Part shown: piece after piece, positions 63,522 through 64,000 of the stretch | Layout: every line of letters begins with the position of its first letter | Position numbering within the stretch: position 1 is the first letter of the stretch | NCBI GenBank assembly: GCA_035555675.1 | Contig: DATMGH010000006.1 | Coordinates: 1-64,000, forward strand | Length of the DNA: 64,000 nt | From: Solirubrobacter sp035555675 | GTDB lineage: Bacteria; Actinomycetota; Thermoleophilia; Solirubrobacterales; Solirubrobacteraceae | Direction of reading: 5' to 3' | Program-made: the position numbers and the translations under genes | Notes under the pieces: generated by a model | Database searches by the model: none | What the model was told of the DNA's origin: nothing | Seen by the model: the letters and a program-made list of their open reading frames with translations, nothing else

Positions 63522-64000
63522 CGCTCGGTCATCTCCTCGAGGGTCGCGAGGATCTCGTGCGCGCTCGAGGGTCCAAGGTCGCGGACGATATTGCCGTCGG
63601 CCAGAAACAGCACGCGGTCGGCGATCGCCGCGGCGTGCGCGTCATGGGTGACCATCACGGTGGTCTGACCCAGCGCGTCGACGGAGTGGCGCAGCAGCGC
63701 CAGGATCTCCCCGCCGGTCCGGGAGTCCAGGTTGCCCGTCGGCTCGTCGGCGAACATCACGCTCGGACGCGAGATGAGCGCGCGGGCGACGGCCACGCGT
63801 TGCTGTTGACCGCCCGAGAGCTCGGACGGACGATGCCTGAGGCGGTCGCTGAGACCGACCTTCTCGACGAGCTCATCGAGCCACACCCGGTCGGGCTTGA
63901 CCCCGGCGAGCTTGAGCGGCAGCACGATGTTCTCGGCCGCCGTCAGCATCGGCAGCAGGTTGAAGAACTGGAAGATGAACCCGATGTGATTCCGGCGCCA
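63518..64000 (-). CDS. ABC transporter ATPase (MacB/LolD type), partial
   Basis: 161 codons are visible; the N-terminus with Walker A lies beyond the right edge. The visible start is NHIGFIFQFFNLLPMLTAAE, with LSGGQQQRVAVARALI (signature), VMFADEPTGNLD (Walker B) and VMVTHDAHAA (H-loop). It powers the FtsX-type permease encoded next. Confidence 0.92.
   Translation of the reverse strand, partial: WRRNHIGFIFQFFNLLPMLTAAENIVLPLKLAGVKPDRVWLDELVEKVGLSDRLRHRPSELSGGQQQRVAVARALISRPSVMFADEPTGNLDSRTGGEILALLRHSVDALGQTTVMVTHDAHAAAIADRVLFLADGNIVRDLGPSSAHEILATLEEMTER

Overview
The window is very GC-rich DNA from an actinobacterium, most likely the Thermoleophilia/Solirubrobacterales group. Reasons: the conserved radA-disA-carD-ispD-ispF-cysS-rlmB block; a SigH-like sigma factor; a short exported protein opening MKRWKPSPSMVVAG, a signal-peptide style I associate with that group; and many starts that look leaderless (a TANNNT box 6-7 nt before ATG/GTG). 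The taxonomic placement is inference from recall, not a search.

Layout. 1-6.4 kb: the 3' part of a penicillin-acylase-family enzyme, an exported protein, and a large SARP/BTAD-AAA regulator with a SARP-like 11-bp direct repeat before its own promoter. 6.4-6.75 kb: repeats, including a 132-bp imperfect palindrome. 6.75-22 kb: the housekeeping block radA, disA, carD, ispD, a PHP phosphatase, ispF, cysS, rlmB, sigH. A four-gene operon (11.9-18.3 kb) sits between ispF and cysS, genes I recall as adjacent in other actinobacteria. It encodes an EAD-ATPase, a pseudo-trypsin-STAND ATPase, an EAD-trypsin protease and a coiled-coil/hydrophobic protein. It looks like an NTP-dependent biological-conflict (defence or programmed-death) system and is the best candidate for something undescribed.

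22-34 kb: a LOG protein, TetR and FKBP, then a nucleoside salvage and uptake cluster: upp, divergent from a CYTH-cytidine deaminase fusion, purine nucleoside phosphorylase, thymidine phosphorylase, adenosine deaminase, a BMP-type lipoprotein, one double ABC ATPase and two permeases. Together they would import nucleosides and break them down to bases and sugar phosphates. 34-37 kb: an exported protein, DUF4031, a Fic enzyme with an operator-like promoter, and a small Cys-rich exported protein.

37-60 kb is accessory and decayed. It holds an Mrr nuclease, broken hicAB, an intact AbiE toxin-antitoxin pair, and a degenerate AICE-type element (SCO3933-like regulator, traSA remnant, rep, xis, broken int, NUDIX fragment). 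Two tRNA-Thr(UGU)-like 3' fragments lie at 39.65 and 47.86 kb. Farther right are small zinc-ribbon proteins, two coiled-coil HATPases, a cold-shock protein, a YbhN-like membrane protein, YegP, and several frameshifted genes. I found no such disruptions in the first 37 kb.

58.4-64 kb returns to ordinary genes: an O-methyltransferase, a broken methyltransferase, an MDR oxidoreductase, and an FtsX-type permease with its ATPase, cut by the right edge. All calls come from reading the sequence; no database search was run.
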